Positions 7,867 to 13,703 of a DNA stretch of 37,478 nucleotides are shown one piece after another. Position numbers and translations under genes: made by a program. This DNA comes from a virus. The notes beneath the pieces are model-generated. The model had not been told where the DNA came from. It did not search any database and saw only the letters and a program-made list of their open reading frames with translations. The stretch covers positions 1-37,478 of the IMG/VR virus record IMGVR_UViG_3300037258_000773, one strand, 5' to 3'. Position 1 is the first letter of the stretch. Every line of letters starts with the position of its first letter.

Positions 7867-8112
7867 TTACTTATCTCTATCTGGAGGCCCGCAGGTTCCT
7901 CTTTCTTCTCTTGCTTCTGATTTTGTATCATAATTTACTCCCGGCTCTGGGGTCCAAGATTCTCTTGGAGCATGTCTTTCATATTCTCTAGCTCCCGTTT
8001 CTCTTTGGCAATCATTATATCTTCTATCTTGGTCTCTATGATCTATTGATCTTTCATCCGAAGAGGCATACAAAATATTAACTGGTAGGAAAAGGACTAG
8101 TAGAATCTTCAT
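7867..8112 (-). CDS. Small exported, highly charged protein (81 aa)
   Basis: The frame is open further upstream, but six ATG codons in a row (8110-8127) precede MKILLVLFLPVNILYASSDE, a clean signal peptide with likely cleavage after YAS. I therefore place the start at the last of the six, 8112. The mature part is unusually rich in Arg, Asp and Glu (DHRDQDRRYND, YERHAPRESW) with two cysteines, and is probably unstructured or a small periplasmic binder. Its 5' end overlaps the 3' end of the 97-aa gene. The same GAT/ATG triplet run encodes an Asp stretch in one frame and the Met stretch in the other. Function unknown. Confidence 0.55.
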   Translation of the reverse strand: MKILLVLFLPVNILYASSDERSIDHRDQDRRYNDCQRETGAREYERHAPRESWTPEPGVNYDTKSEAREERGTCGPPDRDK

Positions 8113-8371
8113 CATCATCATCATCATCTTCTTCAAGAACATGCTGTCTCTCTTTATTCTGTTTTTTGAATTTGTCTCTTCTAGAAAGATACCGAGTGCT
8201 AGTTTCTTTTTGCATAATTTCCAAAAGATTTTGCTCATGTTTATCAGCTTTAAATATTTTTTGACAATGCTTAAAAATGCGATCTTGTTCTTTAAATTCA
8301 TCCTCGGGCCTCTCTGCCATAAGAGCCATAATGTATGTAACCAAAAATGTGCATAAAATTCCTATCTTCAT
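8078..8371 (-). CDS. Small exported protein with acidic tail (97 aa)
   Basis: The first gene of this minus-strand block starts at 8371 behind a good GAGGAG SD. Its N-terminus, MKIGILCTFLVTYIMALMA, is a signal-type hydrophobic segment. The mature part is a charged helix (EDEFKEQDRIFKHCQKIFKA) ending in a run of aspartates (EEDDDDDDED) encoded by a GAT repeat. It overlaps the following exported-protein gene by 35 bases or more. No family was recognised. Exported helical proteins of this size beside a holin-like gene recall spanin components, but no spanin signature is visible. Confidence 0.58.
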   Translation of the reverse strand: MKIGILCTFLVTYIMALMAERPEDEFKEQDRIFKHCQKIFKADKHEQNLLEIMQKETSTRYLSRRDKFKKQNKERQHVLEEDDDDDDEDSTSPFPTS

Positions 8372-8422
8372 AATTTCTCCTCACGTGTTAGCATGTAAAT
8401 TTATTTAATCAAAGGAAAAGAT

Positions 8423-8599
8423 ATGACATTTGTAGGTATATTTTCTATAGTGACAGTAGTTATATTTTTATCATCATGCATGACAAATAAAGGTTCAAAT
8501 GCTATTGAAGAATTAGGCGAAGAAGTGATAAAGAAAAAAGAAGGTATTGATATTCGATTAATACCCATACAAGAAGAGAAAAAAGAAAATAAGCAATAA
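8423..8599 (+). CDS. Tiny lipoprotein (58 aa)
   Basis: The frame starts ATG 8423 behind AAAGGAAAAGAT. The N-terminus MTFVGIFSIVTVVIFLSSC is a short hydrophobic signal ending in a lipobox (LSSC), so Cys19 should be lipidated and anchor the peptide to the envelope. The remaining 40 residues are charged (Glu/Lys-rich, EELGEEVIKKKEG). Small phage lipoproteins act as outer-membrane spanins (Rz1-like) or as receptor-blocking exclusion proteins. Position opposite the exported-protein block suits either. The lipobox is seen directly; the role is inference. Confidence 0.62.
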   Translation: MTFVGIFSIVTVVIFLSSCMTNKGSNAIEELGEEVIKKKEGIDIRLIPIQEEKKENKQ

Positions 8600-8613
8600 A
8601 GGATTGATTTCGC

Positions 8614-8838
8614 ATGCTAGATAGATTAAAAGATCTTTTCAAAGAAGGATTAGAATACACACATACAGCTGGTATTTTGCAACAAGTAGCTAATATTGTT
8701 AACATCGTTCACGTGCAATATATGAAAGAAGGGGCGGCGAAGAACGAAGCTATTGATGCTATATGTTCATTGCTCCAAAGCCACAAAGAAGTAATAGTAC
8801 CAATAACTGCTGCAGAGGTTCAAGATGCCCCTAAATAA
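8614..8838 (+). CDS. Small helical phage protein (74 aa)
   Basis: Not recognised. A helical, soluble peptide (LDRLKDLFKEGLEYTHTAG, then NEAIDAICSLLQSHK) lies between the lipoprotein gene and a string of tiny basic genes. It overlaps the next gene by 14 bases, and the TAAAGGATTG stretch before it offers an SD. The tidy gene spacing supports that it is expressed. It has no signal peptide, membrane segment or metal-binding motif. Confidence 0.58.
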   Translation: MLDRLKDLFKEGLEYTHTAGILQQVANIVNIVHVQYMKEGAAKNEAIDAICSLLQSHKEVIVPITAAEVQDAPK

Positions 8839-8980
8839 GAGCGGCTCGAAAAAAGCCATAGGTGAAAATATAAAGGCAGAAAAAGAAGCGGGGAAGCCGC
8901 AAAAACAAGCAGTGGCTATTGCACTAAACGTAGCGCGAAAAGCCGGAGCTAAAATCCCAAGAAAAGGAAAGAAATCATGA
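8825..8980 (+). CDS. Small basic phage protein, GKPQKQAVAIAL type (51 aa)
   Basis: The peptide carries the motif GENIKAEKEAGKPQKQAVAIA followed by a short basic tail (ARKAGAKIPRKGKK). This pattern is very common among small proteins of phages and prophage islands and is usually annotated only as hypothetical. Its basic nature suggests nucleic-acid contact. It overlaps the previous gene by 14 bases and the next by four (ATGA), which points to coupled translation. Confidence 0.65.
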   Translation: MPLNKSGSKKAIGENIKAEKEAGKPQKQAVAIALNVARKAGAKIPRKGKKS

Positions 8981-9138
8981 AGAATAAATTAACAGAAAAA
9001 GATGAAGCAAAAGGTGGAAAAGATAGCCACATGCATCATAAAAAAATGCACGACCATCATCTTAAAGAAGCAAAAAAACATGCACATCAAATGATGAAAA
9101 CAGCTATGCATCATAATAAGATGAAAAAGGAAAAATAA
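8977..9138 (+). CDS. His/Met/Lys-rich mini-protein (53 aa)
   Basis: This start overlaps the previous stop (ATGA). The peptide is extremely skewed: many His and Met residues in clusters (SHMHHKKMHDHHLKEAKKHA, then HQMMKTAMHHNKMKKEK) and otherwise mostly Lys. Clusters of His and Met can bind copper or other soft metals, but low-complexity basic peptides of this kind may also bind DNA. The regular frame and operon spacing favour a real gene. The function is unknown. Confidence 0.55.
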   Translation: MKNKLTEKDEAKGGKDSHMHHKKMHDHHLKEAKKHAHQMMKTAMHHNKMKKEK

Positions 9139-9143
9139 TCATT

Positions 9144-9278
9144 ATGGACAAAGAAATCAAAAAAGAAAAGAAAGCTATAGATAAAGGCATGGACAAACTT
9201 GTCAAAAAAGACAAAAAGAATGACAAGATGCATGAAAAAAAAGGCATGAAAAAAGCCATGAATAACAAGCACTGTTAA
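9144..9278 (+). CDS. Lys/Met-rich mini-protein (44 aa)
   Basis: The last gene of the small plus-strand operon begins five bases after the previous stop. It is almost entirely Lys, Asp, Glu and Met (MDKEIKKEKKAIDKGMDKLV) and ends NNKHC. It resembles the preceding His/Met-rich peptide in composition (KKGMKKAMNNKH against MKTAMHHNKMKK), hinting at duplication. It ends 31 bases before the convergent exonuclease gene; a T-run (9299-9306) lies between them. No function can be assigned. Confidence 0.5.
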   Translation: MDKEIKKEKKAIDKGMDKLVKKDKKNDKMHEKKGMKKAMNNKHC

Positions 9279-9309
9279 TCAGAGCCAATCTTCACGGCCT
9301 TTTTTTTCT

Positions 9310-10170
9310 CTAGGCAACGAATACTTTCCATATCGCCGTTGATTGTTTTCGATACTTATCTAGATCGATACTTTTTATCTCTGGAATAGCATCGTAATCA
9401 ATACGACCGCGAGTAATGGTTTTTAGCACGCGCACACCATGTGCTAGACAATTTCTATCGCCACAGAGGGAAAGAAGGCCTTTTCGATAGTCTGCTTTTA
9501 GCTCTTCTAGACAGTCTATTTGAGCGCATATATCCTTGTATCTTTCTGCAAGCACTTTCCATGATTCATTATGCGACATGTCCTCGTAGTCTTTATCCTG
9601 CAAAGGGGGCGAATCCCCTAAAGCTACACAGCGCCAGAATTCGCGAGCCTTTGGCATGAAATTGACCTTGTATTCTGGATCAGGTAAAACTTCTATGCAT
9701 ATGCCATCGGAACCATTGTAGCTGTAATAAAAACACTTCTCTGCCCCAGTGACAAGCAATTGATGCTGCATTTGGTCACGATAATATGCGGGAATTTCAC
9801 CTCGAGAGGCCGTGTCATGAAGTTTAGATCCTCCGCATTTGACTTCCAAAATGTGATTTCCTGAAGAAGAAATACCATCGAGAGAAGCTCCTAGAAAGTC
9901 AAATTCCGTACTTTCTACAACAACGGGAACCATGTCAATGCCATGAGTTTCGATAAAGAGGGATCTCGCTTCGGGTTCTAATCTTTTACCTCTTTCCATG
10001 GCTTCGTTAGACGCCTTTTCCTCAATAAGTCCCAGCTTTCTTTGCCAGCATTTGTACGGCGTTTCCCAGGGATTATTTCCCATGATTATTGAGGCATCGG
10101 TTGCTGTAATGACTGTCTTTCTCCAAGACAGCCATTCTTGTGATCCTTGTTCTACTTTAATTATCTTCAT
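9310..10170 (-). CDS. YqaJ-type phage exonuclease (lambda Exo-like recombinase nuclease)
   Basis: This 286-aa protein begins with the family start EQGSQEWLSWRKTVITATDA and then GNNPWETPYKCW. It shows the PD-(D/E)XK core: E65 in GKRLEPEA, D98 in GASLDGI, then E109 and K111 in ILEVKC, and the helix YYRDQMQHQLLVTG. Family knowledge: such enzymes are toroidal 5'-3' double-strand exonucleases that expose single strands for a partner annealing protein. The partner gene (ERF-type) lies directly upstream with a one-base overlap (TAATG), giving a complete two-component recombination pair like Exo/Beta. The C-terminal 90 residues are a helical extension. Confidence 0.93.
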   Translation of the reverse strand: MKIIKVEQGSQEWLSWRKTVITATDASIIMGNNPWETPYKCWQRKLGLIEEKASNEAMERGKRLEPEARSLFIETHGIDMVPVVVESTEFDFLGASLDGISSSGNHILEVKCGGSKLHDTASRGEIPAYYRDQMQHQLLVTGAEKCFYYSYNGSDGICIEVLPDPEYKVNFMPKAREFWRCVALGDSPPLQDKDYEDMSHNESWKVLAERYKDICAQIDCLEELKADYRKGLLSLCGDRNCLAHGVRVLKTITRGRIDYDAIPEIKSIDLDKYRKQSTAIWKVFVA

Positions 10171-10859
10171 TATGCCACCGCTATGGAATTTTCTTTGTTT
10201 TTGTCATTCAGGTATTTAATTTTAGCATTAAGAGAAATCATGCATTTTTCGAAGCAAAACATAGGAATATCCTGAAGGTTGGTCGCATTGAAGCTCTTCT
10301 TGATCCACTCGAGAAAGTTTTTGCTACTCTCTTCATCTAATTTTTGGATTAAGGTGCCTAAGGCAATTACTTCTTTGTTTCCGACTTTTTCATGTGGAGA
10401 AGAAAAATCTAAAGATGATTTTTCTTCTTTAGAATTTTGTTTATTCTCCTGTGTTTTACCACGACCAACGGCCGTTTCTCCATCGTCATCATCGTCACAA
10501 ACGACTCCTACAATGGCAGAGAGTGAATACCTGCGTAGGTAGGTAATAGCGGCTCCTATGCCCTGGCTATCGTTTTTAGCTGGATTCAGTGGTAAGTATG
10601 ACTTCATCCACTGACCGGACGTATGAGCAAGCGTTGTTACCATGACAATTTTAGTGCCATCGGCAACCATTTCCGTTGTCTGCATGACGCAAAGACCATG
10701 TTTGCTGAGAACTGGGCGTGCAGCATCCCAAACGCTTCCTAAATCCGCATAGGAGCTCTTGAAGAAGGGATTTATCTTGTCCTTAATGGCTGCTTGCATT
10801 TCTCCTTGAGCCTTAGACAGGGCGGCAGCTAACTCGTTTATTACTTCTGAATGTGCCAT
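10170..10859 (-). CDS. ERF-family single-strand annealing protein
   Basis: The protein opens with INELAAALSKAQGEMQAAIK and NPFFKSSYADLGSVW, continues with the block RPVLSKHGLCVMQ, and ends its core with GIGAAITYLRRYSLSAIVGV and an acidic DDDDDGE stretch. These are the hallmarks of the ERF family (phage P22 Erf relatives). It anneals complementary single strands and works with the exonuclease downstream. I start it at ATG 10859 (MAHSEV) because an AAGGAA SD lies before it; the earlier in-frame ATG at 10877 lacks one. The C-terminal third (after residue 150) is polar and helical. Length is 229 aa. Confidence 0.9.
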   Translation of the reverse strand: MAHSEVINELAAALSKAQGEMQAAIKDKINPFFKSSYADLGSVWDAARPVLSKHGLCVMQTTEMVADGTKIVMVTTLAHTSGQWMKSYLPLNPAKNDSQGIGAAITYLRRYSLSAIVGVVCDDDDDGETAVGRGKTQENKQNSKEEKSSLDFSSPHEKVGNKEVIALGTLIQKLDEESSKNFLEWIKKSFNATNLQDIPMFCFEKCMISLNAKIKYLNDKNKENSIAVA

Positions 10860-10917
10860 GTGATAATTTTCCTTCATTTAAATTTTTGTTTTGATGATAT
10901 TTGGCGTCATAAAATCG

Positions 10918-11103
10918 TTACATGAAATCTTTCCAAGAAAGACCCAATGTTTCCATACAGTCCGAGGAGGAAAAACATTTATCCTCCTCGGCCTCCCTAT
11001 CATTATTATGATCGGTATTTTCTTCATGATAGTCACTCAATTCTATGCCCTGCATCGACATGATCTCTTCGTGATCCCATTGGGACCAATATGCGGTGCT
11101 CAT
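10918..11103 (-). CDS. Small acidic protein (61 aa)
   Basis: Unrecognised acidic, Ser/Asp/Glu-rich peptide (HEENTDHNNDREAEEDKCFS). It has no SD of its own, but its ATG follows the upstream gene's stop after two bases (TAGTCATG), so it is probably translated by coupling. It lies in the minus-strand early operon between a 63-aa gene and the annealing protein. An opposite-strand frame covers the same DNA, but gene order and the coupled start favour this strand. Small acidic early phage proteins are often host inhibitors or DNA mimics; nothing here proves it. Confidence 0.45.
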   Translation of the reverse strand: MSTAYWSQWDHEEIMSMQGIELSDYHEENTDHNNDREAEEDKCFSSSDCMETLGLSWKDFM

Positions 11104-11105
11104 GA

Positions 11106-11297
11106 CTACGATACATAGAGATAGTTTATCTCTTCCAGTTCTTCAGCCTGCTTATGTAATTCCCAAGACATGCGCTCTAGTAAACTGGCAGCGTAAGGAC
11201 TGCAAGTGCTGTTAGGATCATTGCAATATTTTTCTATAGCTTGTGATGTAGAAGCTATATTGGCGATAGCTTCTTGTATTACTTGCTGATGATTCAT
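11106..11297 (-). CDS. Small helical early protein (63 aa)
   Basis: The first gene of the minus-strand recombination operon has an ATAGGAGACTAG ribosome binding site. The peptide is helical (VIQEAIANIASTSQAIEKY, then LLERMSWELHKQAEELEEI) with two cysteines and no membrane segment. No family was recognised. Being first behind the early promoter, it may be a regulator or a host-takeover factor; this is inference only. Confidence 0.6.
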   Translation of the reverse strand: MNHQQVIQEAIANIASTSQAIEKYCNDPNSTCSPYAASLLERMSWELHKQAEELEEINYLYVS

Positions 11298-11338
11298 AGT
11301 CTAGTCTCCTATTTTAGTTTTGTGCTACATATGTTGAC

Positions 11339-11367
11339 ATTGTTACATGTTGTGTTATGAAAGTCAA
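11339..11367 (-). promoter_or_regulatory. Predicted promoter of the minus-strand early operon
   Basis: Reading the minus strand, a TTGACT -35 box (11362-11367) is followed 17 bases later by AACAAT (11339-11344). The start of transcription would lie about 35 bases upstream of the gene at 11297. The interval contains short inverted sequences (TTGAC...GTCAA; ATGT-TG-ACAT) that could be operators for the divergent HTH protein. Confidence 0.45.
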
Positions 11368-11404
11368 TTGTTTTTGGCTGTCCCTCGAAAAAAAATGAAA
11401 CGGG

Positions 11405-11433
11405 TTGCCGTTAACTGTTTTTTTTGTTATGCT
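11405..11433 (+). promoter_or_regulatory. Predicted promoter of the HTH gene and replication operon
   Basis: A TTGCCG -35 box (11405-11410) and a TATGCT -10 box (11428-11433) are 17 bases apart. The -35 boxes of this and the minus-strand promoter are only about 37 bases apart and face away from each other, the usual shape of a phage genetic switch region. Confidence 0.45.
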
Positions 11434-11493
11434 GACAAATGTATCGGAATGCCGGATTTTAGTCCATAAAAAGAACCATAAAAGAGGTATAAG

Positions 11494-11739
11494 TTGAACA
11501 AATTTGCAGAATGGGTGAGGAACAATGATAAAAAACAGCGTGGAGTAGCCGACAAACTCGGAATCAGCACTTCTACTCTGCATGACATTCTCAGAAAAGG
11601 GCATATGCCAAGCTTGAAAGTGGCCTATGAGATTGAAAAGTACACCAATGGCGCCATCACACTCTATGACTGGGTAGACGAGAGCCAAAAGGAAAAAAAA
11701 AGCATCACCAAGACTATAACCAAACGAATCAAAAAGTAA
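11494..11739 (+). CDS. Cro/CI-like helix-turn-helix regulator (81 aa), TTG start
   Basis: The protein reads FAEWVRNNDKKQRGVADKLG followed by ISTSTLHDILRKGHMPSLKV, a standard lambda-repressor-type HTH with the recognition helix around residues 24-36, then an AITLYDWV closing segment and a Lys-rich tail. With 81 aa it is the size of Cro or of a short repressor without a cleavage domain. The start is TTG at 11494 with AGAGGT eight bases upstream. It is the first gene of the rightward replication block, divergent from the recombination operon, so control of both early promoters is likely. With no integrase, a Cro-like role is more likely than lysogeny control. Confidence 0.82.
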   Translation: MNKFAEWVRNNDKKQRGVADKLGISTSTLHDILRKGHMPSLKVAYEIEKYTNGAITLYDWVDESQKEKKSITKTITKRIKK

Positions 11740-12067
11740 CGAAAGCCGGGCATACATTTTAATGCCTGTCCGATTTCGTGGAAAACTTTTTTCATACATA
11801 GCTCCCCTCATTGAGTGAAACGCTCAAAAGGGAAAATACTCTATAAATAAATGTCTTTGCAAATAATTTTTGCAAATATTATGAAAACGAGTGCGACCAA
11901 CGCCAATTAGCCGCACTTAAAGACTAGATTATCATCAAAACGCCAATTTAACTCGTAGGTCTGCAAACGACAAAAAATTCGAGGAAAACTGTCATTTCTG
12001 CGGACAAGACTACTTTTTCCTCGATAAAAAAACAACAAATTTTATTTTTTATTGAGGAGAGAAACTT
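11740..12067 (+). other. Structured non-coding region before the replication genes
   Basis: No convincing gene lies in these 328 bases. Directly after the HTH stop comes an imperfect hairpin (11740-11778: CGAAA/TTTCG outer, GGGCAT/ATGCCT inner) followed by a T-run at 11786-11791, perhaps a weak terminator. Two copies of palindromic TTTGCAAATA follow (11856-11865, 11869-11878). Two copies of AACGCCAATT lie exactly 40 bases apart (11899-11908, 11939-11948), the first in the loop of an AGTGCG/CGCACT hairpin (11890-11917). A 10-bp inverted repeat closes the region. Candidate roles are a regulatory RNA, operator cluster or part of an origin. Confidence 0.55.
11979..12024. repeat. 10-bp perfect inverted repeat with structured loop
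   Basis: TCGAGGAAAA (11979-11988) and TTTTCCTCGA (12015-12024) pair perfectly over ten bases around a 26-base loop, and a nested TGTC/GACA pair stands in the loop. An A-run and then a T-rich stretch follow before the next gene's SD (12055). It could be an attenuator for the downstream operon or an initiation structure. Confidence 0.6.
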
Positions 12068-12403
12068 TTGGAAAAAACACAATCATCATCATCATCTATA
12101 TCTTCTTCTTCACTTACCAAGACTCCTATGATGAAGGTAGGTAGTGTCAAAGAATATGTTCACATTGGCCAAACAAGGCAAAAAGCCGTTTTTTATACAT
12201 ATCAAGACGTTGATTATGACCTGGACGGATGGGCAGATGCTAAAAAATGCCTTCCAGAGGATTTTGATCTAGTTTACATGAGACTAAAAAGAGAGAGGAC
12301 GATTCCAGGCTGGGTTAATGGAACCAAATGGCACGGATTACGATTGAAATCCGATGATGAAGTCGTTCTTTGGAAGAGGAAATTGGAGGAAAAGGACACA
12401 TGA
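12068..12403 (+). CDS. Early protein with Ser-rich N-terminus (111 aa), TTG start
   Basis: The start is TTG at 12068 behind TTGAGGAGAG. The first 20 residues are a low-complexity serine stretch (SSSSSISSSSL) made by TCA/TCT triplet runs. A compact folded part follows, rich in Lys, Asp and aromatic residues (AVFYTYQDVDYDLDGWADAK, then YMRLKRERTIPGWVNG). No family was recognised. It overlaps the next gene by four bases (ATGA) in a replication-side operon, so a DNA-metabolism or host-takeover accessory is plausible. Confidence 0.65.
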   Translation: MEKTQSSSSSISSSSLTKTPMMKVGSVKEYVHIGQTRQKAVFYTYQDVDYDLDGWADAKKCLPEDFDLVYMRLKRERTIPGWVNGTKWHGLRLKSDDEVVLWKRKLEEKDT

Positions 12404-12675
12404 AAGATTACAATGAGTTTCCTCCGTTTAGATATTTTACTCGAGTCTTAAAAAGTTGCCCAAAATCGGCTCTTCTTTATGCGCAAATCTGGAAAAATAA
12501 AGGTGAGCACATGAACCTCGTTACGTGCAAAATAGATGTTCGAAAGGACTACCTTATATCACCAACGATGTTTAGGAATTTACTGGCGCCCTTGATGTTT
12601 CTGAATTTGATTCACTTCATAGAATGTGATGATAAATTTCAGATTGACATGCAAGGACCGCATGTTAATGAGTAA
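12400..12675 (+). CDS. Small protein, possible winged-helix (91 aa)
   Basis: The start at 12400 overlaps the previous stop. The layout RYFTRVLKSCPKSALLYAQI, WKNKGEHMNL, KIDVRKDYLISPTMFRNLLA, PLMFLNLIHFIECDDKFQID resembles the helix-helix-recognition helix-wing order of winged-helix DNA-binding domains, such as those at the front of plasmid and phage replication proteins. This is a fold guess, not a family match. It ends just before a strong terminator, so it closes a short two-gene unit. Confidence 0.6.
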   Translation: MKDYNEFPPFRYFTRVLKSCPKSALLYAQIWKNKGEHMNLVTCKIDVRKDYLISPTMFRNLLAPLMFLNLIHFIECDDKFQIDMQGPHVNE

Positions 12676-12722
12676 TGTAAAACATTATTGCATCACAGAA
12701 AAGGAATGTGTTAACGTAGTGA

Positions 12723-12757
12723 AAAAAAAAGCCTCGATTGGATGTCGAGGCTTTTTT
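12723..12757 (+). terminator. Strong Rho-independent terminator
   Basis: An A-run, GCCTCGA, a 7-base loop and TCGAGGC followed by a T-run (12752-12757) form a near-perfect symmetric hairpin; with the A/T arms the stem is 12 bp or more. The symmetry means it could also work on the minus strand. It ends the 12068-12675 unit and separates it from the replication initiator. Confidence 0.9.
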
Positions 12758-12778
12758 CGCTTGTCATGGAGACAAACA

Positions 12779-12851
12779 AATAGGATCGGTAAAGATGATC
12801 CTATTCTAACACTCCATGCCAAAGCATGCAATACTTTTATGGAGTGTTATG
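12779..12851 (+). promoter_or_regulatory. Leader with two hairpins, the second burying the initiator's ribosome binding site
   Basis: AATAGGATC (12779-12787) pairs with GATCCTATT (12797-12805), nine perfect base pairs. Two bases later AACACTCCAT (12808-12817) pairs with ATGGAGTGTT (12839-12848), ten perfect base pairs, whose right arm contains the GGAG ribosome binding site and ends directly at the ATG (12849). Inside its loop a third short hairpin, CATGC/GCATG (12815-12828), competes with the left arm. This layout could switch translation of the replication initiator, or serve as a protein-binding operator on DNA. Confidence 0.65.
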
Positions 12852-13703
12852 TCTGAAAGATTTCTCAAACTGAATACAGAAGATGAAAAAAACCATCCAG
12901 GAGACTGGCTTGCCACAAAATATCCCAATGCTTTCATCCTTCTATATTTTATTGCTCGTAGAGCGCGCCGAAATAACGGTCATCTCGATGGATTGATTAT
13001 CGGAGATGCCTTAATTAGTAGCACCGATTTTGAACCTGGAATGACTCGCCAAAACTTCCGAACAGCGATCGAAAAACTTGTCGAATTTGGATATATAAAA
13101 ATCGTCTCAAACGGTAAAAAATTATTACTTGATAGAAAATCAACCATCAAAGTAACCATCACCGGAATGCTTGTAAACCTATCAGATACAAGTATTTGGG
13201 ATATAAATTCTGATGACGATAACCACCGATCCAACCAACGACCAACCAACGACCAACCAACGACCAACCATAAACAAGATAGAATAAGAAAGAAGAAGAA
13301 GGAAAAAGAAGTACTACCCCAAACCCCTCCTTTGCCCATTTTGTCAAAAATTAAATTTAGGGAATTCGTTGAACTTACTCAAGTCGAATACGACTCTCTC
13401 TTAGCCAAGAATGGCCAGGAGTTTCTAAATCTCATGCTAGACGCATTGGATTCCTACAAGGGAAGCTCGGGGAAGAAGTACGACTCAGATTTTCACACGA
13501 TGAAGCAGGGTGGCTGGGTAGTTAGTCGAGTCAAAAAAGATCTAGAAAATCAGGAGAAGAACGCCAATGAAAAACATTTCAAAACTTCTCCAGGGAGCAA
13601 ACCTATCGGGAATACTCAACCCTCCACGGCGAAATTCCAGCCCAGCAGAGTGCTTCGAGGGGGCAATGAAGGATCAGTCGTTGAAGGAGGGGGGAATGAA
13701 TGA
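12849..13703 (+). CDS. Phage replication initiator (O-like), contains iterons
   Basis: I start the 284-aa protein at ATG 12849, after GGAGTGTT; an earlier ATG at 12816 has no SD. The N-terminal 120 residues look like a winged-helix domain (FILLYFIARRARRNNGHLDG, MTRQNFRTAIEKLVEFGYIK). A polar linker rich in Asn, Thr, Lys and Glu comes next (about 120-165), then a second helical domain. Lambda O and relatives have the same plan: DNA-binding N-terminus, linker, and helicase-loader-binding C-terminus. The linker DNA carries 3.6 copies of an 11-bp direct repeat, and a DnaC-like ATPase follows with an eight-base overlap. Initiation at an internal origin is therefore likely. Confidence 0.78.
   Translation: MSERFLKLNTEDEKNHPGDWLATKYPNAFILLYFIARRARRNNGHLDGLIIGDALISSTDFEPGMTRQNFRTAIEKLVEFGYIKIVSNGKKLLLDRKSTIKVTITGMLVNLSDTSIWDINSDDDNHRSNQRPTNDQPTTNHKQDRIRKKKKEKEVLPQTPPLPILSKIKFREFVELTQVEYDSLLAKNGQEFLNLMLDALDSYKGSSGKKYDSDFHTMKQGGWVVSRVKKDLENQEKNANEKHFKTSPGSKPIGNTQPSTAKFQPSRVLRGGNEGSVVEGGGNE
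13231..13270 (+). repeat. 11-bp iterons inside the initiator gene: likely origin
   Basis: The unit CCAACCAACGA occurs three times head to tail (13231, 13242, 13253), plus a partial copy (13264-13270). Eleven bases is about one helical turn, so binding sites would fall on one face of the DNA. A strongly purine-rich stretch follows (13272-13311, AAG-rich), as in lambda, where O-gene iterons precede an AT-rich unwinding element. The unit is not a multiple of three, so protein repeat selection does not explain it. Confidence 0.72.

Noticed and set aside
10891-11118. A hydrophobic plus-strand frame opposite the 61-aa acidic gene
   Set aside because: It runs against the operon, while the minus-strand frame starts two bases after the upstream stop. 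Confidence in the minus gene is moderate only.
12626-12856. A plus-strand frame of 76 codons over the terminator and leader
   Set aside because: It reads straight through a strong terminator and both regulatory hairpins and has no SD; a chance frame.
13231-13270. Short direct repeats as a CRISPR array
   Set aside because: Unit is 11 bp without spacers and lies inside a coding gene; it fits iterons. No other repeat-spacer pattern was seen.
12980-13339. A 119-codon minus-strand frame within the initiator gene
   Set aside because: Its Trp/Val/Gly-rich repeats come from the CCAACCAACGA iterons read backwards; no start signal and the plus strand has the coherent gene.
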